This document shows positions 63,433-64,000 of a stretch of DNA of 64,000 bases, piece after piece (the stretch's first letter is position 1; every line of letters starts with the position of its first letter). The notes below the pieces were generated by a model, which saw nothing but the letters and a program-made list of their open reading frames with translations, was not told where the DNA came from and ran no database searches. This stretch comes from JBEISR01 sp044337705. GTDB taxonomy: Bacteria; Planctomycetota; Planctomycetia; Pirellulales; Pirellulaceae. The DNA lies in contig JBIINB010000007.1 of assembly GCA_044337705.1 (NCBI GenBank), positions 1 through 64,000 on the forward strand, written 5' to 3'. Both the position numbers and the translations under genes were made by a program.

Positions 63433-64000
63433 ATGATCCGTCGTCAAGCAAAGAGAACCCAACGTTCGGGATTGATCCTGCTGATCGTCCTGGGGATGCT
63501 GGCGCTGTTCAGTCTGCTGGCCACCACGTTTCTGGTGCTCTCCAGCCAGTCGCGCAGCGCCTCGGTGGCAATCGCCACCGTCAAGTTGCGTCAGCCTGAT
63601 CCGCGAGCGCTCAGCGACCTGGTGGTGCAGCAACTGGTGCGCGACACCAACGACACCCGATCTGCCTTCTTCGGCCACAGCCTGCTGGCCGATGTCTACG
63701 GTCCCAACCCGATCCGGACCACCGCCAGGCAGGTACCCAAGGTACTCGGAAAGGACGCGAACGATCAGGCGTTCCTGTGGATTGCCTTGAACAACCCAGG
63801 GAGCTCTTTGGCGTTGGGGCGCGATGCCTACAACGGCAGGCTGGTCACTTTCCTGGCCGGTCCCCTCAAAGGCAACTCGTTTCGTATCCTCGACTACATC
63901 GGCGAGTTCAACAATGCGGCTTTGGCTTATTCGATCGTGATCGATCTTTCGACGCACGAAGGGGGTTTGCTGACGGGAGATATTCTTTCGGGTACTGTGG
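63433..64000 (+). CDS. PulK/GspK-like pilin-associated protein, 3' end outside window
   Basis: The frame opening at 63433 (MIRRQAKRTQRSGLILLIVL) runs to the window edge, 189 residues so far. The opening is a short basic leader, then SGLILLIVLGMLALFSLLAT, a helix typical of PulK/PilX-type proteins of planctomycetes (RSGLILLIVLGMLALFSL). It lacks the canonical Glu+5 (GLILLIV), as GspK proteins do. AGGTGA lies about six bases upstream. It belongs to the same operon and probably caps or nucleates the pseudopilus. Confidence 0.72.
   Translation, partial: MIRRQAKRTQRSGLILLIVLGMLALFSLLATTFLVLSSQSRSASVAIATVKLRQPDPRALSDLVVQQLVRDTNDTRSAFFGHSLLADVYGPNPIRTTARQVPKVLGKDANDQAFLWIALNNPGSSLALGRDAYNGRLVTFLAGPLKGNSFRILDYIGEFNNAALAYSIVIDLSTHEGGLLTGDILSGTV

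Overview
The window is a piece of a planctomycete chromosome, most likely from the Pirellulales (Pirellula/Rhodopirellula-like). The evidence is two operons pairing DUF1549/DUF1553 (planctomycete cytochrome-c-like) with DUF1501 proteins, Gly/Pro-rich low-complexity proteins, planctomycete-style pseudopilins, moderately high GC, and families of dispersed hairpin repeats whose accidental translations (for example HGRDARAT or LTRSVSKG) are typical of these genomes. I found no rRNA, tRNA, CRISPR array or transposase.

Layout. 1-872: a collagen-like protein running off the left edge (minus). 1138-5137: DUF1549/DUF1553 plus DUF1501 pair (minus). 5526-6482: TPR lipoprotein-like protein (minus). 7304-8695: MFS transporter (plus). 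8696-9567: intergenic region with a strong bidirectional terminator and a multi-hairpin candidate small RNA with its own promoter on the minus strand. 9568-10032: small conserved protein (minus). 10134-10436: two 155-bp direct repeats. 10600-15281: three-gene ExbB/ExbD-like membrane module (plus). 15761-19029: metallophosphoesterase and S9 peptidase (plus). 19310-23110: a 1266-residue HIT-PLD-SF2 helicase-S24 peptidase fusion, bracketed by dispersed repeats. 23456-28776: a second DUF1549/DUF1553, DUF1501 and WD40 operon (minus). 29001-30231: a small secreted protein (plus) and a membrane-anchored unknown (minus). 30619-37833: LysR regulator, gltB and gltD, all minus. 38237-43435: Nudix-like protein (plus), Ppx/GppA phosphatase (minus), HAD hydrolase (minus) and ilvD (plus). 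44075-50716: unknown basic protein, a MoxR-type AAA ATPase with an overlapping VWA gene, DUF4254 and a YacP/NYN nuclease (all plus). 50755-51258: six exact-length 84-bp double-hairpin repeats. 51414-64000: a type IV pilus/type II secretion operon: PilB-like ATPase, PilT, second PilB-like ATPase, PilC, four pseudopilin-like proteins and the start of a PulK-like protein that leaves the window.

How the genes work together. Ammonium assimilation (gltBD) sits behind a LysR gene on the same strand, which suggests a GltC-like local regulator. The pilus genes form a nearly complete inner-membrane machine in which two assembly ATPases flank one retraction ATPase. The ExbB/ExbD module looks like a proton-driven motor with two unlike ExbD-type partners, only one of which keeps the usual membrane-proximal Asp.

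The strongest leads for something undescribed are the single-polypeptide HIT-PLD-helicase-S24 protein (probably nucleic-acid surveillance or defence), the candidate structured RNA at about 9108-9339, the asymmetric ExbD pair, and the large two-helix insertion in PilC. All calls rest on reading the sequence; no database search was run.
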